64,000 nucleotides of DNA. It comes from 3107 sp965216225. GTDB taxonomy: Bacteria > Pseudomonadota > Alphaproteobacteria > Rhodobacterales > Rhodobacteraceae. The stretch spans positions 387,838-451,837 of the forward strand of contig CBDCFF010000034.1 of assembly GCA_965216225.1 (NCBI GenBank), read 5' to 3'. A program made the position numbers and the translations under genes. Positions 18,612 to 27,304 of the stretch are shown one piece after another; within the stretch, counting starts at the first letter, position 1; every line of letters starts with the position of its first letter. Under the pieces are notes generated by a model. The model had not been told where the DNA came from. It worked only from the letters and a program-made list of their open reading frames with translations, and made no database searches.

Positions 18612-19778
18612 TAGCAGGGCAGAGCTTCCCAGGAACAGCTCCAACCGATCATCGTAGAGCCGAACCCGCAGCTGATGCCCGATCAACCGGGATGGCACGG
18701 TGTAGAACACCTTGCGCAAGGTGAAGCCCCCGGAGGAAGTGACGCGCAACGTGATCTCCTCGTAATCCGTGGTCCGCCGCGTCGGCAAAGGTCTGAGGCT
18801 CGCACGTTCCGCATCGATACGCTTGGCATTGCGGGCGTTGATCCGGCCCACGATCTCGTCGATGAAGCGACGATAATCTTGCAAGCTTTCGAAGTCGCGC
18901 GACCCACGCATGACCAGCGCGTCCTCAATGGTGCGCTTCAGATGCCCATTGGGGCTCTCGATGGAACCGTTCTCGTGTGCGACGCCCTTGTTGTTGCGCG
19001 TCGGCGTCATTCCATAATGGTTGCACAGGGCGTCGAAGCGGTCGGTTAGATCGGCCCGGGATGACTTATCCAGGTTCTTGAAGGCCGCCGACAGGCTGTC
19101 AGTTCCATGATTGTGTGGCACGCCGCCGAGCGTCCAGAGGGCGTTCTGCAATCCCTCAGCCAGCGCCACATAGCTTTCGCCGCCCAGCACGACGTGGGCG
19201 TGCTGAAACCCGCTATAGGCAAGCCGGAAGTGATACAGTCGATGGCCCAGTGCCTCACCGGCAATGGTCACACCCAACTTGCCCATGGCGGTGAAATCCG
19301 ACAGGCCCATTTTGCCCGGTGTGTGGGTCTGCCGGAAAATGACGTCCTGTTCAGGGCCGTGTTCCGCATTCCAGGCGCGTATCCGTCGCTCCAGAGTCCG
19401 TCGGATGCCCGTACCCAGATCAGAATGCCGACGCAGAAGCTCCTCGTAAACCGCCACAGGTCGGATCCCCGGTGAGGACCGCAGAAGCGGCACGACCTCC
19501 GCATCAAAAATGTCCGCCAGCGGGTCCGGACGCCGCCGGCCGCGAGGGGCCTTCTTCTGTGATGGTAAAATTGGGTCAGCTTGCAGCCGATAGCCCGTTG
19601 CCTGGCTGATCCCCGCCTTGGCAGCGGCAACGGCAACGGAATGGGTCGATCTGAGCGTCATGAAGAGCCTCATTTGTTGGTCAGTGACATGACAGCCCGG
19701 CATGAACGATCCCCTTGCACAGAAAATCATTCCTTATCCGAGCCGGCCACAACCGTCAGGCCCGCCCCAAAAGGGCAA

Positions 19779-19841
19779 AACGCGTGTGCGGGGCCTCCCC
19801 AGTCGGGCTACGCCCTCCCTGCGAGCCCCCGCACACGCGTT
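19779..19841. repeat. long hairpin in the IS21 leader, copy 1
   Basis: Arms AACGCGTGTGCGGGG and its exact complement, about 33 bases apart, between the IS end and istA. Identical layout at 45494-45556. Confidence 0.75.
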
Positions 19842-20968
19842 CTCATCCTGATTGACGCTGGATTCTCACCTTGTTTGTCGCGCAGCAGTTGTTTTCATTT
19901 AGACATTCCAACCACTCTGTACCGATGAACTCCCGGTCGGCGAGCAAGGCGTCGATGGAGCAAGCCCCGAACAGGCGCAAATAACGCCGCATCAGCCCGA
20001 TGCGCTGCGCCGGTGAAGAGTTGCCCGGATGGTCGAGCGAGACCCACATCAGCGGCACCCGAAACCGTCGCGTCACAATGGCCAGAACCAGAATGTTCAC
20101 GTCTTTCGCGCCGAGTTTCCAGTTGGTCCGATCCAGGGCCAGAAGCTTTGGACGCGCAAGGTTGAGCAGGTGCACGATCAGTACTGCGACCACATCGCCA
20201 TCAAGGCGGACATGCTGGAAGAACCGCTGCACACGGCGATAGTTGGACGCGTGTAACGCCGTCCCCGAGAACTGGCTCGCCAGATGGCTCAGGTTCACCG
20301 TCCGACAGTTTGCCAGACCAGCGAGCAAAACCGCAAGCGTTTCCAGTCGTGTCTTGCTCAGATCAAAATGCGGGCGTAGCGTGGCGACCAGAGGGCTGAG
20401 GAGGAATGCGAACATCACGAAGATCCTTGTGCTCGAGAATCTTCAATTCAAACCCTTTCCCCCCTCAACTCAAGTGCGTCGTGTACCGTGGTCGCACACA
20501 GATATTCAAGCCTAAGACCCGTATTTGATCGAATATAGTTCATTAACGTATCTTGAACGACCCATATTGTCCGACCGCCCCAGGCATTGGCTATTTGCGA
20601 CTTGACAATCATCTGTGATGCCATTCTGGCCCAGACTTGGCGAATGTTCACGCCAGGGGCTTTGCCACGATTTGGAAGATTGCCTTCCGCATACAGAACA
20701 GCATCGCAAAATGCGCTTTGAATGTCGGTTCGCTTCTTCTTGTTTCCGCCTGATGTTGATGCCGTCATGATTTTGACAATCACTGGCGGTGCATTATTTT
20801 CTTTCAGCACATAATCCAGTCGATAATGCAGCTTTTCATCTTTGGTTTTGAACAAAACAGTTATTTCAGACCATATGCGCACGACATCGCCCGATGCAAA
20901 GCTGGCCAAGGTCAGGACGCGGGACAACAGGTAATGTTGTTCCGGCGAAGGTTGATTCGCGTCAAACG

Positions 20969-21940
20969 TTAGGTGTCACATCCCGTGTGATTGTACGGCT
21001 TCTTTCTGAAGAGTTCGGGCTTTTCTTGATGCCAGTCCTTGAGCGCATCGATTGGCGTGCGGCCTTTCAGAACGGATTGCGGCAGCTGGCCGTTGTAGAG
21101 GCGGACGTAGCGGAGAAGCGTCTGTTCGAGGTCCTCGCCGCTGCGGAAACGGTGGCTCTGGAGCACGTCCTCGATCCGACCGTTGAAACGCTCGACCATG
21201 CCGTTGGTCTGCGGCCGCATCGGTGGGGCCAGGCGATGCTCGATCCCGAACCCGGCGCAGAGGCGGTCGAACTCGTGATTGCCGGTCGCGGCGCGGCGGC
21301 GAAGGCCGAAGAGCCTGTCGGTGAACTCTTTGCCATTGTCCGTCAGCACGCGGGTGATCCGCATCGGGGCGGCGCGCTCCAGATCGCGCAGGAACCGGCG
21401 GGCGTTGGCCGCAGTCTTCGCCGGATGGATGCGCACGAAGACCCGGCGGGTGGCGCGGTCGATCGCGACGAACAGATACCGGCGCTTCTCCTCATCGGCC
21501 ATCTGCGGCAGGTATTTCACGTCGATGTGGATGTAGCCGGGCTCGTATGCCTTGAAAGGCTTGTGCGCGGGCTTCGCCACCTTCGGCTTCAGGTCACGGA
21601 GGGAGCCGACCCCATGACGGCGCAGGCATCGATCCAGCCCGGAGCGCGAGACGTTCGGGTTGAGAAACTCGCGGACCACGGCGAGCAGGTCGTCGAGCGG
21701 CAGCAGCAGACTCTGTCTCAGCGAGACCGCCACGGCCTCCTGCGCCGGTGTCAGCGTGGTCTGCAACCTGTGCGCCGTGTGGCTCCGGTCGTGGACGGTA
21801 TCGCGCTTGCGCCACTTCCAAACGGTCTGCTCCGAGATGCCATAGCGCTCGGCCACGATCCACGCGGGCTCTTTGCTCGCCTGGATTGCGGCCCGGATCT
21901 TCGGCGTCGTCGTCGCCTGCTTGTGCAAAGAAATCAGCAT
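20969..21940 (-). CDS. IS481 transposase; stop codon lies outside the element
   Basis: Helix-turn-helix N-terminus (IVAERYGISEQTVWKWRKRD) and an rve integrase core: D in IHIDVKYLPQM, D in RVLTDNGKEFTD, E in GMVERFNGRIEDV. 323 residues, apparently full length and undamaged. The reading frame passes through the terminal repeat (last residues ...GCDT) and takes its TAA (20969-20971) from flanking DNA. Starts at ATG 21940 (MLISLHKQATTTPKIRAAI). Confidence 0.9.
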   Translation of the reverse strand: MLISLHKQATTTPKIRAAIQASKEPAWIVAERYGISEQTVWKWRKRDTVHDRSHTAHRLQTTLTPAQEAVAVSLRQSLLLPLDDLLAVVREFLNPNVSRSGLDRCLRRHGVGSLRDLKPKVAKPAHKPFKAYEPGYIHIDVKYLPQMADEEKRRYLFVAIDRATRRVFVRIHPAKTAANARRFLRDLERAAPMRITRVLTDNGKEFTDRLFGLRRRAATGNHEFDRLCAGFGIEHRLAPPMRPQTNGMVERFNGRIEDVLQSHRFRSGEDLEQTLLRYVRLYNGQLPQSVLKGRTPIDALKDWHQEKPELFRKKPYNHTGCDT

Positions 21941-22032
21941 GTCTTGCCTCCGTCCCGAATCTCACGCAAGATCGATCTTGCCATGAACAGGCCAGAGCGG
22001 CGAGGGTCTATCTGATCGTCCGGGATGGAACA
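20974..22032 (-). mobile_element. IS481-family element, copy 1
   Basis: Termini TGTCACATCCCGTGTGAT (20974) and, read inward from 22032, TGTTCCATCCCGGACGAT. 1059 bp. No matching target duplication: the left flank is the truncated endonuclease-like gene and the right flank is the clipped end of IS256a, so a deletion or recombination accompanied its arrival. Confidence 0.88.
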
Positions 22033-23346
22033 GTGTATGTGTCCCGGACCATGGGGGTTTCAAATACAGTCACGCATTGAAGCGCTCGTCGAACATAATA
22101 GCGAACTGGTTGCGGGCTGCAAACCATTCCCGAACATTCCTGCCGCCTTTCTCGAAGTTGCGGATGGCCAGATAGATCAGCTTTGTTGCGGCCTGATCGG
22201 TCGGGAACGATCCGCGGGTCTTGATTGATTTGCGGATCACCCGGTTCAGGCTCTCGATGGCGTTGGTGGTGTAGATGATCTTTCGGATCGCCGGATCGAA
22301 GGCGAAGAACGGGATTACTTCCTGCCATGCCCGTCGCCAGGCCGGGGCGATGGAGGCGTATTTACCGGCCCATTTTTTCTCGAATGCGTCCAGTTCATCG
22401 GCGGCCTGATCGGCGGTGGCGGCGCTGTAAATCCGGCGCAGATCGGCGGCCACTCCCTTGCGGTCTTTCCACGAGCAGAAGTTCAGGGAGTGGCGCACCA
22501 GGTGGACAATGCAGGTTTGCACCGTGGTCTGCGCAAAGGCGGCGGTGATCGCCTCCGGGAAGCCTTTGAGCCCGTCAACGACGGCGATCAGAATGTCCTG
22601 GACACCACGGTTCTTCAGCTCGTTCATCACCGACAACCAGAATTTGGCCCCCTCGTTATCAGCGATCCACAGGCCCAGGACCTCGCGCACGCCGTCCCGG
22701 CTGACCCCCAGGGCGATGTAGACGGCCTTGTTCTTCACCATGCGGCTGTCGGCGTCGCGGATCTTCACCCGCAGCGCGTCGAAGATCACGATCGGATACA
22801 TCCGCTCCAGCGCCCGGCTTTGCCAGTCGCGCACCTCGTCGTGCACGGCGTCGGTGACGCGGCTGATCAAATCCGGCGAGACCAGAAGACCGTAGATATC
22901 CTCAAGATGGGCGCGGATGTCGCGGACACTCTCGTCCGGCGGCATCGAGGCCGATGATCCTATCATCCATCCCGTCGATCCGGGTCTGGCCCTTCTTCAC
23001 CAGTTCCGGTTCAAAACTGCCATCCCGATCACGGGGCACGGAAATCGGCGCCTCGCCGATCTGGCCCTTCAGGCGCTTGCCTGCTGTGCCGTTGCGCCGA
23101 TTGGACTGACCCGGAGGTGCATCCTTGCCGTCTTCATAGCCCGGATGCGCGGTCAGTTCGGCCCCCAGCATCCGCTCCATCAGTTTGATCCTGAGCTCTT
23201 TCAGCAGCCCGGTATCGCCAGGCAGGTCTTCAGGCCGCTCGCAGCCTTCCAGAAGTTCGTCCGGAAGTTCCCTGGATATCGTCATCGTCATGGCTCCTCT
23301 CTCAAAGCATGGTACAGATCACAGATACACAGAGGAGCGGACACTC
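22033..23346 (-). mobile_element. IS256-family element 'IS256a', copy 1, left end clipped
   Basis: Right terminus, read inward, GAGTGTCCGCTCCTCTGTGT (from 23346). The second copy begins GAGTGTCCTGAATTCTGTGT (62789), so this copy lacks about the first 15 bases at its left end, replaced by IS481. Confidence 0.82.
22070..23291 (-). pseudogene. IS256a transposase, frameshifted
   Basis: N-terminal frame 22902-23291 (MTMTISRELPDELLEGCERP to DRIIGL) and C-terminal frame 22070-22966 (VRDIRAHLEDIYGLLVSPDL to DERFNA). DDE region: VIFDALRVKIRD, AVVDGLKGFPEAITAAFA and TNAIESLNRVIRK. The break is near 22940-22960, where copy 2 reads straight through (IIGLYAAGLTVRDIRAHL). Copy 1 also lacks three residues in the NFC-SWKDRK region compared with copy 2. 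Confidence 0.87.
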
Positions 23347-23348
23347 TC

Positions 23349-23374
23349 CTCAAGGTTATAAGCCCCGACGAAAA
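23349..23374 (-). repeat. right 18-bp inverted repeat plus 8-bp target duplication
   Basis: CTCAAGGTTATAAGCCCC followed by GACGAAAA; mate of 15162-15187. Confidence 0.9.
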
Positions 23375-23378
23375 GGTC

Positions 23379-24294
23379 ATGAATGATACCATCGGCATCG
23401 ACATCTCGAAAGATCATCTCGACACCCATCGCCTGAGCGATGGCAAGGCGAAACGCTTCACCAACGACCGGACAGGACTGAAGACGCTGAAGAACCGGAT
23501 CGGCCCGCAGTGCTGCCGCGTCGTCTACGAGCCTACAGGACGCTATCATCGCGATCTGGAGGCCCGCCTTTCAAAGACGGCTCACGCCATGGTCAAGGTG
23601 AACCCCAAACGCGCCCGCCGCTTCGCCGAAGCGGTCGGCCAGTCCGCCAAAACTGACCGGATCGATGCGGAACTGCTGGCCCGCATGGGGGCGATGCTTG
23701 ACCTGAAGGCTTCACCGTTGCGCGATGAACCCATGAACGATCTGCGGGAGGTGCATGTCGCCCGGAGCGCTCTCATCAAGGACCAGACTGCCTGCCGGAA
23801 CCGGCTCTGCGGTGCGCGCAACACACTCGTCAAGGCGCAACTGAAAACCAGGATGCGCCAGATTGCAAAGCAACTTGCCCAACTCGATGCCGGGTTGAAG
23901 AAGCGTATCCGCGAGGATGCAAAGCTTGCCAGACAGTTCGAGATCCTGCGGTCGATCCCCTGCCGTCGCAATATTCATCGAAATGCCGGAGATCGGAACC
24001 TTGACGCCCGGGCAGGCCGCCGCGCTTGCGGGCCTGGCTCCCTTCGTGCGCAAGTCCGGCAAATGGACAGCCAGAGCGAAAATCGGAGGCGGACGAGCCG
24101 GGCTTCGCCAAGCGCTCTACATGCCCGCCCTCGTCGCAGCGCGCTGCAATTCCCAACTCACCTGCGTCTACAAGGCTTTGCGTCAAAAGGGCAGGAAAGC
24201 CAAGGTCGCCCTTGTGGCAATCATGCGCAAGCTCATCATCCTCGCAAATACCCTGATCCGCGAAAACCGCCAGTGGTCCAAGATCAAACCTTGA
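23379..24294 (+). pseudogene. IS110 transposase, frameshifted by a small deletion, copy 1
   Basis: Begins MNDTIGIDISKDHLDTHRLS (RuvC-like DEDD domain; IGIDISKDHLD holds the first acid, KTDRIDAELLARMGAM later). The C-terminal Transposase_20 domain is in another frame (IEMPEIGTLTPGQAAALAGL to NRQWSKIKP, ending 24294). The junction at about 23957 reads RSIP then PAVAI; relatives have a Gly-Ile-Gly loop there, so about 10 nt are missing. The same lesion is in copy 2. Confidence 0.88.
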
Positions 24295-24766
24295 CCAAGA
24301 CAGATATCTTGAGATAGAGCCACGGCAGCAGCTCTTTGATCGATCTGGCCTTGCGCAGCCAGGGCGGCAAGATCGACGAGGCGAAACGGATCTTTTCGTC
24401 CACATTGCCCCGGTCCCGCATCCGCGGCGCCTTCACTGGTACCGGGCCGATGCCGGTCATAACCTCGCGCTCGGGCAGATGACCATGGCGCACCAGCCGC
24501 GCACGGCCGTCGTCCGTCACCTCGCGGGCATGGGCGGCGAGGAGCGTGGCCAATTCCGCTTCCACCGCCTGTTTGAGCAGTTGGCGCGCGCCGGTTTGCA
24601 GGATGTCGGTCGGCGGGTCAGACGAAAATCCCGATGGACCGGGCAACGGCGTGATGGTAGACTTCGTCATGTGGCATATCCTTTTCTCTGCTGAGAATTG
24701 CGGCGCGTGAACAACGCCATGATATGCCGCCCATCAGGGCCATCGCCAACTTTCGGCTATAACTCC

Positions 24767-24944
24767 GGACATCCCCGGCGCTCCGTGAAAGGCGCGGCGC
24801 GCGGCGCGCATCGCGCCCGAAGGTGCATGTGGTTCATATGGTTCATGCGCTGATCGAACTGCCCGGAACGGCGGGTTGTTTCACCTTCCGGGGCACTGTC
24901 ATGGTTGCCGGGTCGCCTGGGCTGCGGGCGCTGAAACGCTGCGC
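24767..24944. other. 178-base gap between the IS cluster and dcd
   Basis: No gene or structure I can support. A plus-strand open frame (24823-25008) overlaps dcd, has no recognisable domain and is not reported as coding. Confidence 0.4.
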
Positions 24945-26057
24945 CTACAGGTGGCTGGCGGCCGGCCCCCGGGCCGATCTGAAATGTTTGCTGAGCTTCA
25001 GCCCCTGACCCTGGTAGCTTGACGCGATACCGGCGCCGTAAAGCTGTTCCGGCACATGGGCCATGCGCTCATAGACCAGCCGGCCAACGATCTGCCCGTG
25101 TTCCAGCACAAAGGGCGCCTCGTGACAGCGCACTTCCAGCACCCCGCGCGCGCCTGCCCCGCCTGCCGGGGCGTGGCCGAAACCGGGGTCGAAGAAGCCC
25201 GCATAATGCACGCGGAATTCGCCTGCCATCGCCAGATACGGGGCCATCTCGGCGGCGCAGTCGGGGGGGATGTGGACGGCCTCGCGGCTGACGAGAATAT
25301 GGAACGCGCCGGGGTCCAGGATGATGCGCCCGTCGGCGGAATGCAGTTCCTGCCAGTATTCTGCCGGATCGTAATGGCCGGTATTGTCAAGGTCGATCAC
25401 TCCGGTATGGGGCTTCGCGCAATAGCCGACAAGGGTTCCCGAAGCCGGGCGCAAATCCACCGAAAAGCCCAGGCCGCCATCAATCACCGCCTCGCCATCC
25501 ACCAGCGCATCCGCACAGTGCCGCGACCGCAGTTCCCCATCGCTCAGAACGGCCTGCCCGACGCGGAAGCGGATCTGGTTCAGCCGCATACCGGGCCGCA
25601 CGAGGACAGAGAACGAGCGGGGGCAGATCTCGGCGAAGAGGGGGCCGCAATAGCCTGCGGGAATCCGGTCGAACTCCGTCCCGCCATCAATGATGGCGCG
25701 GGTCAGAAGGTCGAGCCGCCCGGTCGAACTCTTGGCATTGGCAACCGCCTGCACGGCATCGGGCAGGTTCAGCGTTTCCATGAGCGGAACCACATAGACG
25801 CAGCCTTTTTCCAGCACCGCGCCGCCAGAGATGTCAATCCGGTGCATCTCGAATTCGGACAGGCGATCCATCACCCTGTTGCCGTCACCCGCGAGAAAGG
25901 ATGCGCGCACACGATAAGCCCTGTCGCCCAGCCGCAGGTCCAGCGAGGCGGGCTGAATCTGCCCGGCCTCGATCACGGGGTCCGCTGCCAGAACGCCCTG
26001 TGCGATCATCCGTTTCAGTGTCTGGCCGGGAAGAACGCCGATGCTGGCAGGGTTCAT
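24945..26057 (-). CDS. dcd: 2'-deoxycytidine 5'-triphosphate deaminase, two-domain form
   Basis: Deaminates dCTP to dUTP for dTTP synthesis. The 370-residue protein is about twice the length of E. coli Dcd and looks like two dCTP deaminase/dUTPase-fold halves: IQPASLDLRLGDRAYRVRAS and GRLDLLTRAIIDGGTEFDRI in the first half, then GVIDLDNTGHYDPAEYWQEL and AGFFDPGFGHAPAGGAGARG in the second. This long form is common in alphaproteobacteria. Start ATG 26057 (MNPASIGVLPGQTLKRMI). Confidence 0.88.
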   Translation of the reverse strand: MNPASIGVLPGQTLKRMIAQGVLAADPVIEAGQIQPASLDLRLGDRAYRVRASFLAGDGNRVMDRLSEFEMHRIDISGGAVLEKGCVYVVPLMETLNLPDAVQAVANAKSSTGRLDLLTRAIIDGGTEFDRIPAGYCGPLFAEICPRSFSVLVRPGMRLNQIRFRVGQAVLSDGELRSRHCADALVDGEAVIDGGLGFSVDLRPASGTLVGYCAKPHTGVIDLDNTGHYDPAEYWQELHSADGRIILDPGAFHILVSREAVHIPPDCAAEMAPYLAMAGEFRVHYAGFFDPGFGHAPAGGAGARGVLEVRCHEAPFVLEHGQIVGRLVYERMAHVPEQLYGAGIASSYQGQGLKLSKHFRSARGPAASHL

Positions 26058-26118
26058 CCGAATACTCCCGATGCAACAAACCGCCCGGCGTCCACACGAC
26101 GCGGGCGGTTGTGTTTTC

Positions 26119-26195
26119 TGGTCGGGCTAGCAGGACTTGAACCTGCGACCTTCCGTCCCCCAGACGGACGCGCTACCAGACTGCGCCATAGCCCG
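26119..26195 (-). tRNA. tRNA-Pro (anticodon GGG)
   Basis: 77 nt including an encoded CCA. Acceptor CGGGCTA pairs with TAGCCCG. Anticodon stem TCCGT/ACGGA encloses the loop CTGGGGG, giving anticodon GGG. The T-arm reads GCAGGTTCAAGTCCTGC. It lies between merR and dcd. Confidence 0.96.
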
Positions 26196-26258
26196 ACACG
26201 GGTTCCTGCATAGCGTTTCTGACCGCCGGGGCAAGCGCCAAAGAACGAAACAGGGCGA

Positions 26259-26882
26259 TTACCCGCCCTCCCGGCCATGGCTGCCGAGCAGGGCGGTCAG
26301 CCTTGAATAAATCGGGACAATCCTGGCGCGCCGCCTTGCCAGGGCATCGAACCCCGTCCTGAACAGCAGGGCTGAAACGGGTTCCGTCATGCCGCCTTCA
26401 TCATCGTCGCCCGGATCGTCCAGCGATACGATCTGCGGAATCATCAAGGCGGCTTCGGGCATTTCCTCCATACGTTCGGACGCCGCAGGGGCGGCCTGCC
26501 GGTCGCGGTCGGGGAAGTTGCCTGCATCCTCCGTTGACGGCAGATCGCGGGCACGGCGCCCCGGCGCCGGATCGCCGGGGGGCAACGGGTCGGAAATCGC
26601 AGCCTCGGGCAGGGGTCTGGACAGGGCGGCCACCGCCCTTGTCCCTTCGGCGCCAAGCATCTTCTGGACACGCCGGATCGTGTGCCCGTCCTCGTGCAGC
26701 AGGCGCTTGATCCCGCCCAGCAGCAGCATGTCGGCGGGCCGGTAATACCGCCGCCCCCCGGCGCGCTGCACCGGCCTTACCTGGCTGAACCTGCTTTCCC
26801 AGAACCGCAGCACATGCGCCGGGGTGTCCAGCCATTCCGAGACTTCGCGGATGGATCTGAAAGCGTCGGGCGATTTGTCCAT
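26259..26882 (-). CDS. MerR-family transcriptional regulator
   Basis: N-terminal winged helix with FRSIREVSEWLDTPAHVLRF and RRYYRPADMLLLGGIKRLLH, the MerR DNA-binding signature, followed by a 120-residue acidic, low-complexity tail with no cysteine metal site. It is the regulator usually found directly after ihfA in Rhodobacteraceae; its target is unknown. 207 residues. Confidence 0.88.
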   Translation of the reverse strand: MDKSPDAFRSIREVSEWLDTPAHVLRFWESRFSQVRPVQRAGGRRYYRPADMLLLGGIKRLLHEDGHTIRRVQKMLGAEGTRAVAALSRPLPEAAISDPLPPGDPAPGRRARDLPSTEDAGNFPDRDRQAAPAASERMEEMPEAALMIPQIVSLDDPGDDDEGGMTEPVSALLFRTGFDALARRRARIVPIYSRLTALLGSHGREGG

Positions 26883-26898
26883 GCCCGGACCGTTCCTT

Positions 26899-27201
26899 TC
26901 AACTGCGGTTGCCGATGGCGACCCGTTCCTTCATCAGATGCGACGGGCGGAAAGTCATGACGCGACGCGGATGAATGGGCACTTCTTCACCGGTTTTGGG
27001 GTTGCGGCCAATCCGGGCGCCCTTGTTGCGCAAGCCGAACGTTCCGAAAGAGGAAATCTTGACAGACTGCCCCTCCGCAAGCGCGTCAGACATGTGCCGC
27101 AGGACGCTTTCGACCAGTTGCGCCGATTCATTTCGGGACAGCCCCACCTCGCGAAAAACGGCGTCGCCAAGGTCCATCCGTGTCAGTGTTCTGGAATTCA
27201 T
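26899..27201 (-). CDS. ihfA: integration host factor subunit alpha
   Basis: DNA-bending HU/IHF protein. 100 residues from ATG 27201 (MNSRTLTRMDLGDAVFREVG), with the beta-arm RNPKTGEEVPIHPRRVMTFR and the conserved GFGTFGLR-like segment ISSFGTFGLRNKGARIG. An in-frame start at 27234 would add 11 residues not seen in the family. merR follows after 16 bases. Confidence 0.94.
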   Translation of the reverse strand: MNSRTLTRMDLGDAVFREVGLSRNESAQLVESVLRHMSDALAEGQSVKISSFGTFGLRNKGARIGRNPKTGEEVPIHPRRVMTFRPSHLMKERVAIGNRS

Positions 27202-27304
27202 GATCTTTCCCCTGCTGGTTTTGTGGCGAAGCATAAGGCGAGGGGAATTTGCGAGTCAACATCAGGGGTTTGGAACGCGGTTTTTAATCGGCGCTACCAG
27301 CGAA

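Larger units (their letters stand above)
17136..19703 (-). pseudogene. istA: IS21 transposase IstA, interrupted by IS630
   Basis: N-terminal part 18614-19703 (MPGCHVTDQQMRLFMTLRST to FLGSSALL) and C-terminal part 17136-17564 (TRGRASSTGSHGHVVNYHH to SAQEVTA). The integrase core with DFTAMGKLGVTI and the NGHLKRTIEDAL region is in the first part. Restored by removing 17567-18611 and one TA. Confidence 0.9.
16202..19887 (-). mobile_element. IS21-like element, copy 1, split by IS630
   Basis: Ends TGTAGCGCGACAATC (16202) and, read inward from 19887, TGCTGCGCGACAAAC. The 6-bp duplication GTTGTT flanks it (16196-16201 and 19888-19893) and is single in the intact IS4 gene. Internal repeats GCGTCAATCAGGATGAGAA near both ends are the multiple terminal repeats typical of this family. 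An IS630 element sits in istA. Confidence 0.9.
15632..20418 (-). pseudogene. IS4 transposase, interrupted by IS21
   Basis: N-terminal half at 19888-20418 (MMFAFLLSPLVATLRPHFDL to ECLNEN) and C-terminal half at 15632-16201 (NIPFVVRLRENMHLC to PIKQLALR). Compare with the intact copy at 48859-49950. The YREK signature YRKRSGIECLFADAK is in the downstream half. Confidence 0.9.
15619..20490 (-). mobile_element. IS4-family element, copy 1, split by IS21
   Basis: Ends CACGGTACACGAC (15619) and its exact reverse complement at 20490. The 9-bp duplication GTCGCACAC is present at 15610-15618 and 20491-20499. The intact second copy is 48783-49963 (1181 bp). An IS21-like element at 16202-19887 interrupts it. 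Confidence 0.92.
15405..20973 (-). pseudogene. restriction-endonuclease-like gene (possibly NotI-type), 5' truncated and split by IS4
   Basis: The upstream part is 20491-20973 and the downstream part 15405-15618. Removing the IS4 insertion and one 9-bp duplicate (GTGTGCGAC on the coding strand) restores one frame reading ...LRLEYLCAT then DWKTGEVNVISAS. Notable segments are VIVKIMTASTSGGNKKKR, PGVNIRQVWARMASQMIVKS and AWGGRTIWVVQDTLMNYI, which I associate, without certainty, with NotI-type type II endonucleases. The 5' end is lost at the IS481 insertion (20974). Where relatives seem to have VEIMT this copy has VKIMT, so a catalytic acid may also be lost. No methyltransferase gene is near. Confidence 0.5.
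15170..23366. mobile_element. segment with 18-bp perfect terminal inverted repeats and 8-bp target duplication
   Basis: Left terminus GGGGCTTATAACCTTGAG (15170-15187) is the exact reverse complement of the right terminus (23349-23366). GACGAAAA flanks both sides (15162-15169 and 23367-23374) and occurs once in the uninterrupted IS110 copy at 53726-53733, proving insertion with an 8-bp duplication. Inside, after removing recognised IS elements, remain a restriction-endonuclease-like gene and a 57-aa gene. No transposase belonging to these ends is visible. Eight-base duplications and GG-starting ends fit several families, for example IS1595; I do not assign one. Confidence 0.85.
14953..24309 (+). 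mobile_element. IS110-family element, copy 1, split by an 8.2-kb insertion
   Basis: Starts TGTCTATTGG (14953) and ends GACAGATATCT (24309). The dinucleotide CT stands at both junctions (14951-14952 and 24308-24309), while the IS256b target reads AATGCC-CT-TGAGATAG once, the pattern of IS110 insertion at a two-base core without inverted repeats. The 5' non-coding region is followed by a DEDD transposase gene at 23379. An IR-bounded segment (15170-23366) lies between them. Confidence 0.82.
14053..24670 (-). pseudogene. IS256b transposase, split by IS110 and frameshifted
   Basis: The N-terminal part lies at 24310-24670 (MTKSTITPLPGPSGFSSDP through LLPWLYLK) and the rest at 14053-14952 (GISTGDFQEALGALPG onward). 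Joined, they make a Mutator/IS256-type DDE transposase with DLAIGDGALGFWAALREVFG, QRCWVHKTGNVLNAMP and TNPIESTFATVRHRT. Besides the IS110 insertion, a frameshift near 14680 separates GRKEVPGLTEAG from the frame that reads RESTQSWRELLLDLKRRGL. The same frameshift is in copy 2. It cannot make an active protein. Confidence 0.85.
14022..24766 (-). mobile_element. IS256-family element 'IS256b', copy 1, split by a nested insertion
   Basis: Left end GAGCTATGCCCGAAAGTTGG (14022) and right end, read inward, GAGTTATAGCCGAAAGTTGG (from 24765) are imperfect inverted repeats. Flanks are GGCCATCC (14014-14021) and GGACATCC (24767-24774), an 8-bp target duplication with one mismatch, the size expected for IS256 elements. 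So the chromosome was probably continuous between the gene after scpB and the dcd region before insertion. The element carries one transposase gene, which is split by an IS110 insertion. Confidence 0.8.

Noticed and set aside
23940..23990. Programmed frameshift in the IS110 transposase
   Set aside because: About 10 nt coding for a conserved Gly-Ile-Gly loop appear missing, so it looks like a deletion even though both copies share it.
14022..24766. Prophage or integrative element
   Set aside because: No integrase of phage type, structural or conjugation gene; all content is IS elements and a restriction-like gene. tRNA genes are not at its edges.
24823..25008. 61-codon frame in the gap before dcd
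   Set aside because: Overlaps dcd, lacks a ribosome-binding site and resembles no family.
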